Shown: positions 45,901-53,718, numbered from the stretch's first letter. The stretch: 53,718 nucleotides of DNA from Saprospiraceae bacterium (GCA_028280415.1 JANQLV010000063.1:1-53718), one strand, 5' to 3'. The notes: generated from the sequence alone by a model not told the origin. Program-made: numbers and translations.

Positions 45901-46315
45901 ATTCAGCAAGAGCGCAGTCAAGGATGCAAAGCGGCTGGATGCAAAAATGTTACAAACTGCTTATTTCCAAAATGACGGGAAAGGTCGTTTTACGATAAAA
46001 GCGCTGGATACCCGGGCACAAATTGCTCCAATCATGAATCTACTCAGCGAAGACTTCGACGAAGATGGCCATATCGATATTCTGCTGATTGGAAACAATT
46101 CCGGTGCAGAAACGGAAACCGGAATTTATGATGCTTTCAATGGTCTTTTGTTGAAAGGAGATGGAAAAGGCAATTTTACGCCAGCCAGCAACCAGTCCAT
46201 AGGACTATGGGCCAGTGAAGAAGCCAGAGATATTAAGAACCTGCAATCAGCTGATGGAAAGAAAATATATCTCATTGCCAATAATAATGGAGCGCTTCAA
46301 GTTCTGGAGCGATAG
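42938..46315 (+). CDS. FG-GAP/VCBS-repeat lipoprotein with ASPIC/UnbV domain (CRTAC1-like)
   Basis: 1125 residues from ATG 42938 (a TTG at 42887 would place 17 residues before the signal peptide). The lipobox ends at Cys22 (TFSC-SSDSE) and is followed by a low-complexity S/N/Q/T/E linker (about 22-60). FG-GAP/VCBS repeats (for example GDINNDGLEDIYF, FDKDGDLDLYL, LADLDNDGDLDL-like) flank an ASPIC/UnbV domain at about 551-622 (GLGTKVTLHMQNG, LHFGLGTAN). A second repeat block runs to the end. It is a paralogue of the gene at the left edge and is complete, showing what that gene's missing end should look like. It stands alone, with no SusCD next to it. Confidence 0.93.
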   Translation: MCALKKITYLVLFSLLFITFSCSSDSENEQKDQENNSQTSSAETTNNGGNTTFRLLTPNESGITFSNKINETYEYNILNFEYLYNGGGVAVGDINNDGLEDIYFTSTFNSNKLYLNRGNLQFEDITDKAGVASNDGFKTGVTMVDINADGFLDIFVCRTSKSDDGKKDNHVYINNGDLTFTESAAQLGLKDNSNSNHANFFDFDKDGDLDLYLLNHRLGFKDAVRLRLEQQADGRITRKTDPLTPFESDRLYRNDNGTFKDISQSAGIVNSAFGLSATISDINKDGFPDIYVANDYIEPDYLYINNGDGTFSDKYFEYIRHSSQNSMGSDLSDFNNDGLLDIIVLDMIAEDDERYKQLMNIMQLERYETLVKYGYGHQVARNVLQMNNGNGSFSEVGQLAGISNTDWSWGAFFADFDNDGLKDVFIGNGYKRDVTDMDYMTYTRDSIEKTGGINNTRYPDINTFLDMIPSTKLQNYMFKNNGDLTFQNVSDSWGLTQKTFSNGSAFADLDNDGDLDLIVNNIGDPAFVYENTTSGNNYLQIALEGPEKNPRGLGTKVTLHMQNGSIQYQELTVNRGFFSASQALLHFGLGTANSINKLTISWLDGKAQVIENPTINQKLIVKYTDAEKSANPLADTSTPLLKSSSRATFVHQENEFQDFNRERLLPHRLSRMGPHLAVGDINGDQLEDFFIGNAMGSSSALFLQTSNGQFVKKASAALEQDRFSEDIDAIFFDADNDGDLDLYVVSGGSLKEANSPIYQDRLYLNDGKANFTKASLPTLTSSGSCVSAHDYDGDGDLDLFVGGRHVPGRYPTPPQSYVLQNNGGQFTDVTNQVGKDFKNIGMVTDIQWGDINGDQKAEMIVSGEWMPITIFSVKDKVLKNISKKSATHQSNGWWNCINLADFDKDGDLDIVAGNLGLNTRFEASAEAPLSVIYKDFDNNGAIEPILSYTKDGILYPFAGRDALVKQIPKIKKNYPRYTDYSKASLEDIFSKSAVKDAKRLDAKMLQTAYFQNDGKGRFTIKALDTRAQIAPIMNLLSEDFDEDGHIDILLIGNNSGAETETGIYDAFNGLLLKGDGKGNFTPASNQSIGLWASEEARDIKNLQSADGKKIYLIANNNGALQVLER

Positions 46316-46330
46316 TTTTTATGGTGAAGT

Positions 46331-46421
46331 GAAGTAGAAGTTCAAGTTTAAGCTTAAATCTAAGGATATGAAACTTTTAAACTTTGACTTATTCTTAGAC
46401 TTAAACTTATGCTTATACTTC
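46331..46421. terminator. Long imperfect inverted repeat between convergent genes
   Basis: Arms at 46331-46364 and 46394-46421 pair over about 28 bases with a three-base bulge (GAAGTA...AAGTTTAAG). It fills the gap between two convergent stop codons, so a two-way terminator is likely. Confidence 0.5.
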
Positions 46422-46429
46422 CCGGAGAA

Positions 46430-48643
46430 TTACCTCAGCAAAGTCACATCTCCACGTATCAGGCCCTTATCTCTAATGCCTTCCCGGCTAATCGTTTCGT
46501 AATCAAGAAAGAAAATGTAATTATCCGAAGGGCTGGCCCGGCCTTTGAAATTTCCATCCCAGCCTTCCGTTTCTAAACTGGATTCAAAAACAATATTTCC
46601 CCAGCGATTATAGATTTTTAAATTAAAAATACTGAATTGGCAATCAGACAAAACTTCAAAATGGTCACTCAGACCATCATTGTTAGGACTAAAAACATTG
46701 GGAAATTGTATCTTACAGGATTTACAATCTCCATAACTTGCCATGATAGCAGAACTAGTAGTACCGCATTCATTGCTTACCGTTAATTCATAGATACCTT
46801 CTTCTTCCACTATAAAAGACCAGTCCGAGCTACCGTCCTGCCATTCGTACATCCAATCCGGAGAATATACAGATTGAAGTAACAGAGTAGAATCATAACA
46901 CAAAGTAGTATCATTTCCCAAATCCGCAACCGGAAGCAAGAGAAAATCAATATATACGGAATCCTGATCAGTACAGTAGCCATTATCAGCAGTAATCCAA
47001 TATAGTCCTTCTGTAAATACTTCGTTAAAAGCGAGATCAGTATTATCCTGCCATTCGAATGTAGTGCCATCCGGCGCATCTGCAAACAGCAAGTGCGAAG
47101 TTCCTTCACATAGTACCGTATCGTTTCCGAGGTCTATGCTAAAAAGAGTATTTTCAAAAACAACTTCAAAAGTATCCCTCCCTACATCGCATCCTTCCTG
47201 TACCTCCAGCCAGTAGGTACCTTCTTCATTAATTTCAATGGTTGCAGAGGTATCTCCAGTAGACCATAGCTGACAATTAAAGGCACCTGGTGCATCAACC
47301 GTAAACATTTCTACTTCCTGGCAATCAAAAAGAAAATCATCCGGTAAAACCAAATCCAGATTTTCTACCGTATCAACGAAAAAAATATGATCCGCATAAC
47401 TTCCAAAATTGAGCAAAGGTCCTCCCAAAACAGGAGTAAATTGAAATACCGGCCCGCTAAAACCAGCAGACGATCCTGCCTGATTTGGGAAGTCTACTCT
47501 AAGTACAAATGTAGATTCAATCCCTTCTCCATTATGAAACGGGACATAAAGCTTTCCGTCGGGAGCCAATTGTGGCCGTCCAAACAGTTCGGATGAAGGT
47601 AAGTCCGGCTCTCCAAAATCTATGCTCCCCACAATCGAAAAATCCGTTAGCTGGATATCAAATTGAAAACACATCAAACGCTTGAATTCCTCATCATCCT
47701 GCGTGCTGGTGAGCACTTTAAAATAATATAAAAAATCCCCGTTCGGCGAAAAAGCCACAGGATAGCGGAATTCTGTCCCTATCCAATCTCTGATATCAAT
47801 AAAAGAACCGATTAAGCCAGTATTTTTATCAAAATCAAACAAAAAAGTTCCGCAAATGAAGTGTTCCCCATCCGGGGCAAATTGAATACTTCCAAAATCC
47901 CAGCTTGTACAGTTTGCCTCTTCGGGAATAGCTGTAATGATGGGGGATTCTATTCCCTGTTCACTAATTTTGTACAAATAAAAACTATCCCTTACATCCG
48001 GATTATCATCCAAAAAGCGATATCCGGTACGACTCAGTAGCCAAAAATCCTGGCAATTTCCGTGTAAAGTAGCAGACTGGTTTTCAAAGGCTGGTTTCAG
48101 TAATGGTTCATTAAAAGTTGTCACAGCTCCCAGGCCTCCATTAGCAGACATATCTATCTCAAAATAAGAGAGTCCTTTGCCTTCCGGAAAAGGGTTTCCG
48201 GCAATATTCAGCGTTTCTACTTCATCAATCGTAAATAGATAATACTGATCTTCTGTCCCCGGTTTTAGAATACTCAGTGCCCCCTGTGCCGATGATAAAC
48301 CTCCACCGGCCAAAGCCCCCAATTCTCCACCCTCCATCACTTCATGATTCCGATTCCAGATAAACCCCAATGCCGAACTATCAACACGTCCTCCCCCATT
48401 GGTATAAAAAAGCAAATTGCCCATTTTGTCTGACATGGAGGTGCTGGATTCAAAAGTATGCATAGCCGAACTGGTATCAAGCGTTAGACTGTTATTGGAA
48501 AAATTAAATCCCGAGCGATTACCAAAAAACAAATGGTTAGCCCGAAGCCGTTCTGTCTGAGCAAATAACATCAACGGCAATCCCAAAGTTAAGTAACAGA
48601 GTACCATGATTTTCCAAAGAGGCATAAAACAGTGCTTACTCAT
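46430..48643 (-). CDS. Secreted protein with gliding-motility-associated C-terminal (CHU_C-like) domain
   Basis: 737 residues from ATG 48643 (ATG 48649 adds two; a TTG further up is less likely). The signal peptide (about 7-29) ends MLFAQ. Residues about 30-330 look like a beta-propeller (NHLFFGNRSGFNF, KMGNLLFYTNGGG, FAPDGEHFICG, FSPNGDFLYYFKV). Three Ig-like units follow, two starting DLGNDT-L-C. The C-terminus (about 640-737) is CHU_C-type: FPNVFSPNNDGLSDHFEVLS, LKIYNRWGNIVFESS, GWDGNFKGRASPSDNYIFFL. These domains direct type IX secretion (type B signals). It shares this layout with the gene upstream, so the two probably perform related surface roles. Confidence 0.9.
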   Translation of the reverse strand: MSKHCFMPLWKIMVLCYLTLGLPLMLFAQTERLRANHLFFGNRSGFNFSNNSLTLDTSSAMHTFESSTSMSDKMGNLLFYTNGGGRVDSSALGFIWNRNHEVMEGGELGALAGGGLSSAQGALSILKPGTEDQYYLFTIDEVETLNIAGNPFPEGKGLSYFEIDMSANGGLGAVTTFNEPLLKPAFENQSATLHGNCQDFWLLSRTGYRFLDDNPDVRDSFYLYKISEQGIESPIITAIPEEANCTSWDFGSIQFAPDGEHFICGTFLFDFDKNTGLIGSFIDIRDWIGTEFRYPVAFSPNGDFLYYFKVLTSTQDDEEFKRLMCFQFDIQLTDFSIVGSIDFGEPDLPSSELFGRPQLAPDGKLYVPFHNGEGIESTFVLRVDFPNQAGSSAGFSGPVFQFTPVLGGPLLNFGSYADHIFFVDTVENLDLVLPDDFLFDCQEVEMFTVDAPGAFNCQLWSTGDTSATIEINEEGTYWLEVQEGCDVGRDTFEVVFENTLFSIDLGNDTVLCEGTSHLLFADAPDGTTFEWQDNTDLAFNEVFTEGLYWITADNGYCTDQDSVYIDFLLLPVADLGNDTTLCYDSTLLLQSVYSPDWMYEWQDGSSDWSFIVEEEGIYELTVSNECGTTSSAIMASYGDCKSCKIQFPNVFSPNNDGLSDHFEVLSDCQFSIFNLKIYNRWGNIVFESSLETEGWDGNFKGRASPSDNYIFFLDYETISREGIRDKGLIRGDVTLLR

Positions 48644-48649
48644 AACCAT

Positions 48650-49043
48650 GCATTGTCCTATTAAATTAAGCAATTACCCAATGAAAATTAAATGTAATAT
48701 GTAAAACTTAATTTTTTTGATGTGATACGGACGTTTGGATGAGTGGGCATTATAAAAAGCTTCCAGACAAGCGTAGCTCAGTCCGGAATAAAAGGGAGGC
48801 CCTGTTTTATAATAAGCAGAAATAGACCGTCCCCGTATTTTTACTTTTTGTAAACAGATGGTTTGGTTGGTTCCGGCAAATCAGTCTGCCCATGACAGCA
48901 CTGCCACTCAAGTTGATACAGTTTTTGTCTGTTAAACATTTACCACTATATGGGTCAAATTTATGCTTGAAAAACAGGACTTTAGACCAAGAAAGGTCAA
49001 TAAAAGGTAGAAATAGTTTTTTATAAATCCAAGCGAAATAAAA
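48650..49043 (-). other. Gene-free spacer with coding-like remnants
   Basis: Between two CHU_C genes. On the minus strand, ATG 48939 to TAA 48841 encodes 32 protein-like residues (LEWQCCHGQTDLPEPTKPSV within it). An overlapping frame reads AYYKTGPPFYSGLSYACLEA further on. Both are short and in different frames, as in a decayed gene or a repeat. The bases GGGGACGGTC (about 48826-48835, minus strand) recall ends of REP-associated transposase elements; this is only a resemblance. Confidence 0.3.
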
Positions 49044-51302
49044 CTATAACACTAAGGCAAAAACACCCCTAACCGTTTCTCTAATCGTTTCGCCATTAAG
49101 CTGATATTCGTATTCGGCGATATAGGTGTATACTCCTTTTATCGGTTTTTGATTTTTGTAAAACCCGTTCCAGCCTTCGTTGGTATTATCCGTTATAAAT
49201 AATTTTTCACCCCAGCGATTATAAATTGAAAAGCGATAAGTATCGAAGCGGCAATAGGCTACGGGCCGAAAATCATCGTTAAGTCCGTCCCCATTCGGGG
49301 TAAAAGCGTTTGGGAAAAGCAAACAAGGATCACCTGCTTTTTCACAAAGTCCCACATGAATTGTATCGGTCTCAATACAACCGTTTAGATCGACAATTAC
49401 GGAATAGGTTCCGGTATCAAAAACAATCAGCTTGCGATCCGTTGAACCATCGCTCCAAAGATATTCGGCATCGGGATAAAAAGCACTCAGAGTCAAAGGT
49501 TCTCCTTCGCATTTAAACGTATCTCGTCCCAAATCGACCTGCGGGTTATTAAAAGAGATATCAATCGTATCTGTACTGATACAGCCCAGAATATCGACTG
49601 CTACAGAATAGCGTCCCCCTTGCAATATGGTGAGCGTAGAATCTGTTGAACCATTACTCCAGAGGTAAGCATCCGCATCAGGAACAGAGGCATCCAAAAA
49701 ATAAGGCTCGATCTCACTAAAACAAAAAGCGGTATCCGGGCCAAGATCGACCGCTTCGATATCAATATAAGAGGCAAAAAGAGAATCTTCCAATACACAT
49801 TTTCCGGCCGTCACGGTAACCTGATACATACCCTCTTCCGTGATCAGAAAGGTAGAATCTACCGAAGCATCCTGCCATTGATACAAGGCATCTTCCCCAA
49901 CACCGGCATGGAGCAAATGCGTCTCTGCCGTACAAAGTGTTGTATCATTTCCCAGGTCCAGCTCAATTTCACGGGGACGAAGCTTTAAAACCCAATAGTC
50001 CCAGTCACCATAGTTGTCCTCAACATCAAAGTCCGAAGATTCGGAGTAACCACCAATAATAAAACCACCATCTGCTGTTTTCACAATAGAATATGGAACT
50101 TCACTATTACTTCCCCCGAAATTATTCTCCCATTCCAAAACCCCAAACTCTGAAAGTTTAACCAACCAAAAATCATTACTCCCGTTATTATTGCTCACAT
50201 ATCCGGTAGCATTATTGGTATTACTTCTGCCGACAGCTACGATCCCGAGATCATCGGTTAACTCCAGTGCCCAGGCCCATTCCGAGCCTTGTCCTCCCAG
50301 ATTTTTTTCCCAAAGAAGATTGCCATCGGTATCTATTTTGACAATCCAGAAATCCGAACTACCAAAATTACCGGAAACATCCGCATTGCTAGAATAAGAA
50401 GAACCGCTGATATAAAAAGTATTATCCGGAGCCTTTTTAATAAAGTAAGAACGATCTTCACCCGATCCGCCAAAGTTTTTACTCCAGATCAAATCGCCAT
50501 TAGCAGCATCCGCTTTAACCACCCAATAATCGTAAAAGCCGTTATTATCAAGAATTTCATTATCATTTGAAATCGTAGACCCCGCCATAATTACATTGCC
50601 ATCATCATCAATTTCCAGCTCGAAAGCCCAGTCTGGTCCCGAGCCGCCGTAATTGTTTTCCCAGAGAAGATTACCGCCACTATCCAGGCGAATCAGCCAA
50701 AAATCAAAATTTCCAAAATTATTGCTTACATCACCATTTTGAGAAGCAGAAAAGCCGGCTACAAAATACCCTCCATCTGCGGTTTGCTTAATCGATTCGG
50801 CACGATCAACCAGATTACCGCCATAGGTTTGTTCCCATTGAAGATTACCACTCGCATCCAGTTTAATGATCCAAAAATCTTCTTCGCCATTATTATTTCC
50901 GACATCCCCATCATTAGAAAAAGTAGCTCCAGCCACTACAAAACCTCCATCCACAGTTTGCTGAATTGAAGTTGCTTCATCATTCAAAGTGCCACCGTAA
51001 TTTTTTTCCCAAAGCAAATTTCCAGCTTCATCAATTCTAATAATCCAGAAATCCCAATCTCCATTATTTGCGGAAACATCTATATCACTGGAACGGGAAT
51101 AACCAGCCATCGCATAGCCGCCATCGCTGGTGCCTATGATTGTATTTCCCCAATCACGTGCAGAGCCACCGTAATTTTCTTCCCAGTGAATCTCAAAACA
51201 ACCATTTTGCGCCTGAATACTTCCAGCAGAAATGAAGAAGCACAGCAATAAAAAACAGGTTCTTGTCAATGTATTCCTAATTTTAGACCTTGCAATACCC
51301 AT
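49044..51302 (-). CDS. Secreted seven-repeat (propeller-like) protein with CHU_C-like C-terminus
   Basis: 752 residues from ATG 51302, which puts the signal peptide (ending SIQAQ) directly at the N-terminus; ATG 51359 would add 19 residues. Seven consecutive repeats of about 58 residues fill residues about 40-440. Each has N-Y/F-G-G-S, then D-G-G-F-x-x-A-G-x-S, then D-F-W-I-I-K-L-D and G-N-L-x-W-E. Seven such units fit a seven-bladed beta-propeller. Three Ig-like units (DLGNDTTLC, DLGPDTAFC, DLGRDTFKC) follow, then a CHU_C domain (FPNAFTPNGDGLNDDF, SIYNRWGEKLF). It is exported through type IX secretion. No enzyme motif was seen. Confidence 0.93.
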   Translation of the reverse strand: MGIARSKIRNTLTRTCFLLLCFFISAGSIQAQNGCFEIHWEENYGGSARDWGNTIIGTSDGGYAMAGYSRSSDIDVSANNGDWDFWIIRIDEAGNLLWEKNYGGTLNDEATSIQQTVDGGFVVAGATFSNDGDVGNNNGEEDFWIIKLDASGNLQWEQTYGGNLVDRAESIKQTADGGYFVAGFSASQNGDVSNNFGNFDFWLIRLDSGGNLLWENNYGGSGPDWAFELEIDDDGNVIMAGSTISNDNEILDNNGFYDYWVVKADAANGDLIWSKNFGGSGEDRSYFIKKAPDNTFYISGSSYSSNADVSGNFGSSDFWIVKIDTDGNLLWEKNLGGQGSEWAWALELTDDLGIVAVGRSNTNNATGYVSNNNGSNDFWLVKLSEFGVLEWENNFGGSNSEVPYSIVKTADGGFIIGGYSESSDFDVEDNYGDWDYWVLKLRPREIELDLGNDTTLCTAETHLLHAGVGEDALYQWQDASVDSTFLITEEGMYQVTVTAGKCVLEDSLFASYIDIEAVDLGPDTAFCFSEIEPYFLDASVPDADAYLWSNGSTDSTLTILQGGRYSVAVDILGCISTDTIDISFNNPQVDLGRDTFKCEGEPLTLSAFYPDAEYLWSDGSTDRKLIVFDTGTYSVIVDLNGCIETDTIHVGLCEKAGDPCLLFPNAFTPNGDGLNDDFRPVAYCRFDTYRFSIYNRWGEKLFITDNTNEGWNGFYKNQKPIKGVYTYIAEYEYQLNGETIRETVRGVFALVL

Positions 51303-51680
51303 TCGACACTTTTCCAATACAAAGCAGATCAATTCTTTAAACAGGTAACAAAAGTACATAACCTATGCTCTTTAAAAAAGTTCATTCAGGATTCTGGAAA
51401 AGGTATGACAAATATTTTCATTTGTTAGGACAATATTGGACAAAAAAGGAGCCATTTCGAATTTTGCTTAAGCTCCATCATGAAATGGAATCGTATATCG
51501 CTGTTTATTGCTTTGTAGAGTAGGTGTTAGGCATTAGGTATGGGGCATTAGGTTTTAGGTTTCCCGGCGAGCATACCTAAAACCCAATACCCCATATCTA
51601 TTTCGTAGAAATTAAAAGCTCTTAATAATCTATAAATTCTTTTAGAGATGCTAAAGTTCGAAATGACTCCTGTGCATTTA
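51303..51680. other. Spacer between fabH and the propeller gene
   Basis: It holds the palindrome 51539-51596 and, nearer the propeller gene, GGAGC/GCTCC (51448-51452, 51472-51476) interleaved with CCATTTC/GAAATGG (51452-51458, 51482-51488), which could form a pseudoknot. No promoter or ORF was convincing. Confidence 0.4.
51539..51596 (-). terminator. Long near-perfect palindrome 3' of fabH (family with shared word)
   Basis: The arm at 51539-51560 pairs with 51575-51596 at 20 of 22 positions, the exceptions being G-U type. It lies 85 bases after the fabH stop on the minus strand. GGGCATTAGGTTTTAGG is the clearest copy of the word shared with the palindromes near 16300 and 29750. Confidence 0.6.
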
Positions 51681-52748
51681 CTACCAACGAATTAAGGCCG
51701 ATCCCCAGGTAAATCCGCTACCGAATGCAGCTAAGCATACCAGATCACCATCTTTAACCTTGCCGGCTTCCCAGGCTTCACAAAGTGCAATAGGAATAGA
51801 AGCGGCAGTGGTGTTGCCGTATTTTTGAATATTATTCCAGACCTGATCATCCCGTAATCCCATACGTTTTTGTACGAATTGACTAATACGCAGATTTGCC
51901 TGATGCGGAACGAGCATATTGATATCCGAAGGTTGCAGTCCCGTTTCATTCAAAGCTTCCATAATTACCTCCGGGAATTTTTGTACAGCCAGTTTGAATA
52001 CAAACTGCCCTTCCATATTCGGATAATGCATATCATTATCAATCATCTGCTGAGTAATAAAGATACCTCCAAACTCCTGATCTGGATAGCCAAAATCTAT
52101 TTCTTCTCCCATTTTATCAAAATGGTATCCACCATGAGAGCCCGGATTAATAAAAGCCAGTTTCTCCGCATAGGTCCCGTCAGAATGTAACTTGGTAGTC
52201 AATACCCCTTTATCTGCCTCTTCGGTGGGTTGAATAATTGCCGCCCCTGCCCCGTCGCCAAAGATAACCGTTACATTTCGACCTTTAGTAGAATATTCCA
52301 GGCCCATAGAGTGCATCTCCGCCCCTACCAGCAATATATTCTTGTACATTCCGGATTTAATAAATTGATCAGCAATTGATAATCCATAAACAAAGCCAGA
52401 ACATTGATTCCTGATATCCAATGCTCCAATCTCCGTTTTGGTAATTCCTAATTCACGTTGCATTAAGACACCACATCCAGGGAAGTAATAATCGGGACTT
52501 AGTGTTGCAAAAATGATAAAATCGACATCTTCTTTTTCAATACCTGCTCTTTGTATGGCTATTTCCGCTGCTCTGGCCCCCATTGTAGAAGTAGTTTCTT
52601 TATGTTTTTTCCCGTATCTACGCTCTTTAATTCCCGTCCGTTCCTGAATCCATTCGTCGGAAGTATCCATTACTCCTGCAAGATCATTATTACTAACTGC
52701 TTTTTCAGGTACATAATGCCCAATACCTGCAATTTTCGATCGTATCAT
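51681..52748 (-). CDS. 3-oxoacyl-ACP synthase III (FabH-like ketoacyl synthase)
   Basis: 355 residues, thiolase fold. The catalytic triad is C116 (RNQCSGFVYGLS), H282 (VPHQANLRI) and N312 (KYGNTTAASIP). The N-terminal signature SDEWIQERTGIKERR and FGDGAGAAIIQ are FabH-like. A loop near 205-245 (GGYHFDK ... IDNDMHYPN) makes it somewhat longer than the usual 320-330 residues. It condenses an acyl-CoA with malonyl-ACP to begin fatty-acid synthesis, or acts in a specialised acyl pathway. No plsX, rpmF or fab genes are adjacent, so it may be a second copy; the symbol is left blank. Confidence 0.93.
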   Translation of the reverse strand: MIRSKIAGIGHYVPEKAVSNNDLAGVMDTSDEWIQERTGIKERRYGKKHKETTSTMGARAAEIAIQRAGIEKEDVDFIIFATLSPDYYFPGCGVLMQRELGITKTEIGALDIRNQCSGFVYGLSIADQFIKSGMYKNILLVGAEMHSMGLEYSTKGRNVTVIFGDGAGAAIIQPTEEADKGVLTTKLHSDGTYAEKLAFINPGSHGGYHFDKMGEEIDFGYPDQEFGGIFITQQMIDNDMHYPNMEGQFVFKLAVQKFPEVIMEALNETGLQPSDINMLVPHQANLRISQFVQKRMGLRDDQVWNNIQKYGNTTAASIPIALCEAWEAGKVKDGDLVCLAAFGSGFTWGSALIRW

Positions 52749-53293
52749 AATATTCCTATTGGTTTAATTTACATTTTTTTGCAATATACTAATGCTTCGC
52801 TGAATTTTGTGATTGCCATCTTTGATTTTTTAGCTGGCCATCCATGTGAGCATTCGCATCCTGCATACGAAATATCCCTGATCACCTTCCAAGAGTTGCC
52901 GTTCAAATTGTAGCATTTTAGAGAATATTGAGATACCTTGGTTAAAAAATGGTCTGCTTGGCAGTTTTGCGAAAGAAGATTTAAGTCAAAACAACACAAA
53001 TAAAAAATATTTTTTCCAATAAGTATTAATCATAATTCACTGTATATCAATTATTTAAAATAAATATCTATTAAAAAAAACCAAAAAATATAAGAAAAAG
53101 TATTTTTCAATTAGATAGCTTCTCGACATATTTGTAAGTATAGAAAAGTGTTTGACTTGATCAAACAAATTTGCCGGAAATACCGGACTGATTAGCATCC
53201 CTCTAAAAATATACTTTCGGGTATCGAATCCCCAGATTCATTTATATGCAATAATTTGCATTAATGTTTATCATTGGAAAATTAAGATCTACC
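52749..53293. other. Divergent spacer, AT-rich
   Basis: 545 bases between fabH and the final gene, with an especially AT-rich block at about 52980-53120. It contains ATGCAA (53246-53251) and TTGCAT (53256-53261), an inverted repeat 33 bases before the next ATG. A minus-strand frame at 52769-52999 starts only with TTG and is not accepted. Confidence 0.4.
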
Positions 53294-53718
53294 ATGAATT
53301 TTAGACTTCTACTATTACTTTCATTCATCTTTACCGCGGGAATCTACAATCATATCCTTGCAGAAAACAGCACATTTTATAGTTCTCAAAATTGTGAAAT
53401 CGGACAAATCAATTTCGAGCCCGATTGCGATGGAGACATTTCTTTTGGCTTTATTAACTTCGATTATGCCAATACCTCCGACTCTTTTAATCTGACTATC
53501 AATAATGAAGCATATACCTTTGCTTATGCCGATCTGCCTGTCAACATTAGCCCCCTTCCGGATAATGGTAGTAATTATATGCTCGTAACTGTGGTTGATC
53601 AGCAAAATGGATTCTGTATAAATGAAGTCGATCATCCCGGAATCGATTGTTCAAACAATAATGATTGCCATATTTCCAACCTCGTCGTGGAACCACTGGA
53701 TTGTACACCCAATGGCGT
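53294..53718 (+). CDS. Secreted protein, N-terminal part (cut by window edge)
   Basis: 141 complete codons from ATG 53294 to the right edge, with no stop. A signal peptide (about 1-21, RLLLLLSFIFTAG) is followed by a cysteine-containing beta-rich region with acidic and asparagine-rich segments (CEIGQINFEPDCDGDISFGF; FCINEVDHPGIDCSNNNDC). The D/N/C pattern resembles the beginning of other large T9SS-exported Bacteroidota proteins, but the sorting domain, if present, lies outside the window. Confidence 0.75.
   Translation, partial: MNFRLLLLLSFIFTAGIYNHILAENSTFYSSQNCEIGQINFEPDCDGDISFGFINFDYANTSDSFNLTINNEAYTFAYADLPVNISPLPDNGSNYMLVTVVDQQNGFCINEVDHPGIDCSNNNDCHISNLVVEPLDCTPNG

Noticed and set aside
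48771-48786. GCGTAGCTCAGT, resembling a tRNA D-arm start
   Set aside because: No matching acceptor stem, anticodon arm or T-loop (GGTTCRANNCC) follows at the right distance on either strand.
52769-52999. 76-codon minus-strand frame upstream of fabH
   Set aside because: Starts only with TTG, has no family resemblance and lies in a region expected to hold the fabH promoter.
53150-53166. GTTTGA/TCAAAC inverted repeat
   Set aside because: Only six base pairs in an AT-rich spacer, without T run or gene end; likely chance.

Overview
The window reads as chromosomal DNA of a Bacteroidota bacterium, most likely of the Saprospiria/Lewinella type. The evidence is a SusC/SusD pair, several secreted proteins ending in type IX secretion (T9SS type A) or gliding-motility-associated (CHU_C-like) C-terminal domains, SprB-type repeats, two large FG-GAP/ASPIC-UnbV (CRTAC1-like) lipoproteins, a bacillithiol deacetylase, promoter elements of the TTTG...TAnnTTTG kind, and an AT-rich intergenic style. 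No rRNA, tRNA, CRISPR array, phage or intact insertion sequence was seen. Genes on both ends are cut by the window edges.

Layout. 1-8.3 kb (minus strand): susC, then susD with its own terminator, then a CRTAC1-like lipoprotein running off the left edge; a 25-codon leader ORF sits just upstream of susC. 9.0-10.1 kb: a MarR regulator and a YceI-like secreted protein, both preceded by copies of the same 13-base site. 10.2-11.5 kb: a type II NADH dehydrogenase. 11.7-14.6 kb: two uncharacterised genes, the second an 810-residue coiled-coil protein with segments resembling peptidoglycan-binding modules. 14.9-19.7 kb: peptidase T and a 1004-residue kinase/M23/aminotransferase fusion. 19.7-24.3 kb (minus): a four-gene MacAB-like export operon with two separate permeases. 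24.8-28.6 kb: an orphan lipoprotein, a NrtR-like Nudix regulator, a lamin-tail T9SS protein and a threonine aldolase. 28.6-33.0 kb: a DUF151/UVR protein, etfBA, a small TPR protein and dapF. 33.1-36.3 kb: a cohesin-like/SprB T9SS protein, a small membrane protein and an HtrA protease. 36.5-41.3 kb: an acyl-CoA carboxylase beta subunit, two overlapping small membrane genes, an RlmL-like RNA methyltransferase, an exported protein and a DUF1080 lipoprotein. 41.3-42.6 kb (minus): glutathione peroxidase and bshB1. 42.9-46.3 kb: the second CRTAC1-like lipoprotein. 46.4-51.3 kb (minus): two large CHU_C-type secreted proteins. 51.7-52.7 kb: a FabH-type ketoacyl synthase. 53.3 kb to the end: the start of another secreted protein.

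Taken together, much of the window is a cell-surface and secretion repertoire (SusCD, CRTAC1, T9SS and CHU_C proteins, DUF1080, HtrA) mixed with core metabolism (ETF, DapF, FabH, NDH-2, carboxyltransferase) and thiol/redox defence. The items most worth a second look are the unassigned 11.7-14.6 kb gene pair, the trifunctional fusion at 16.7-19.7 kb, the duplicated site around marR, the susC leader ORF, and a set of long imperfect palindromes placed just 3' of genes, three of which share a common word.
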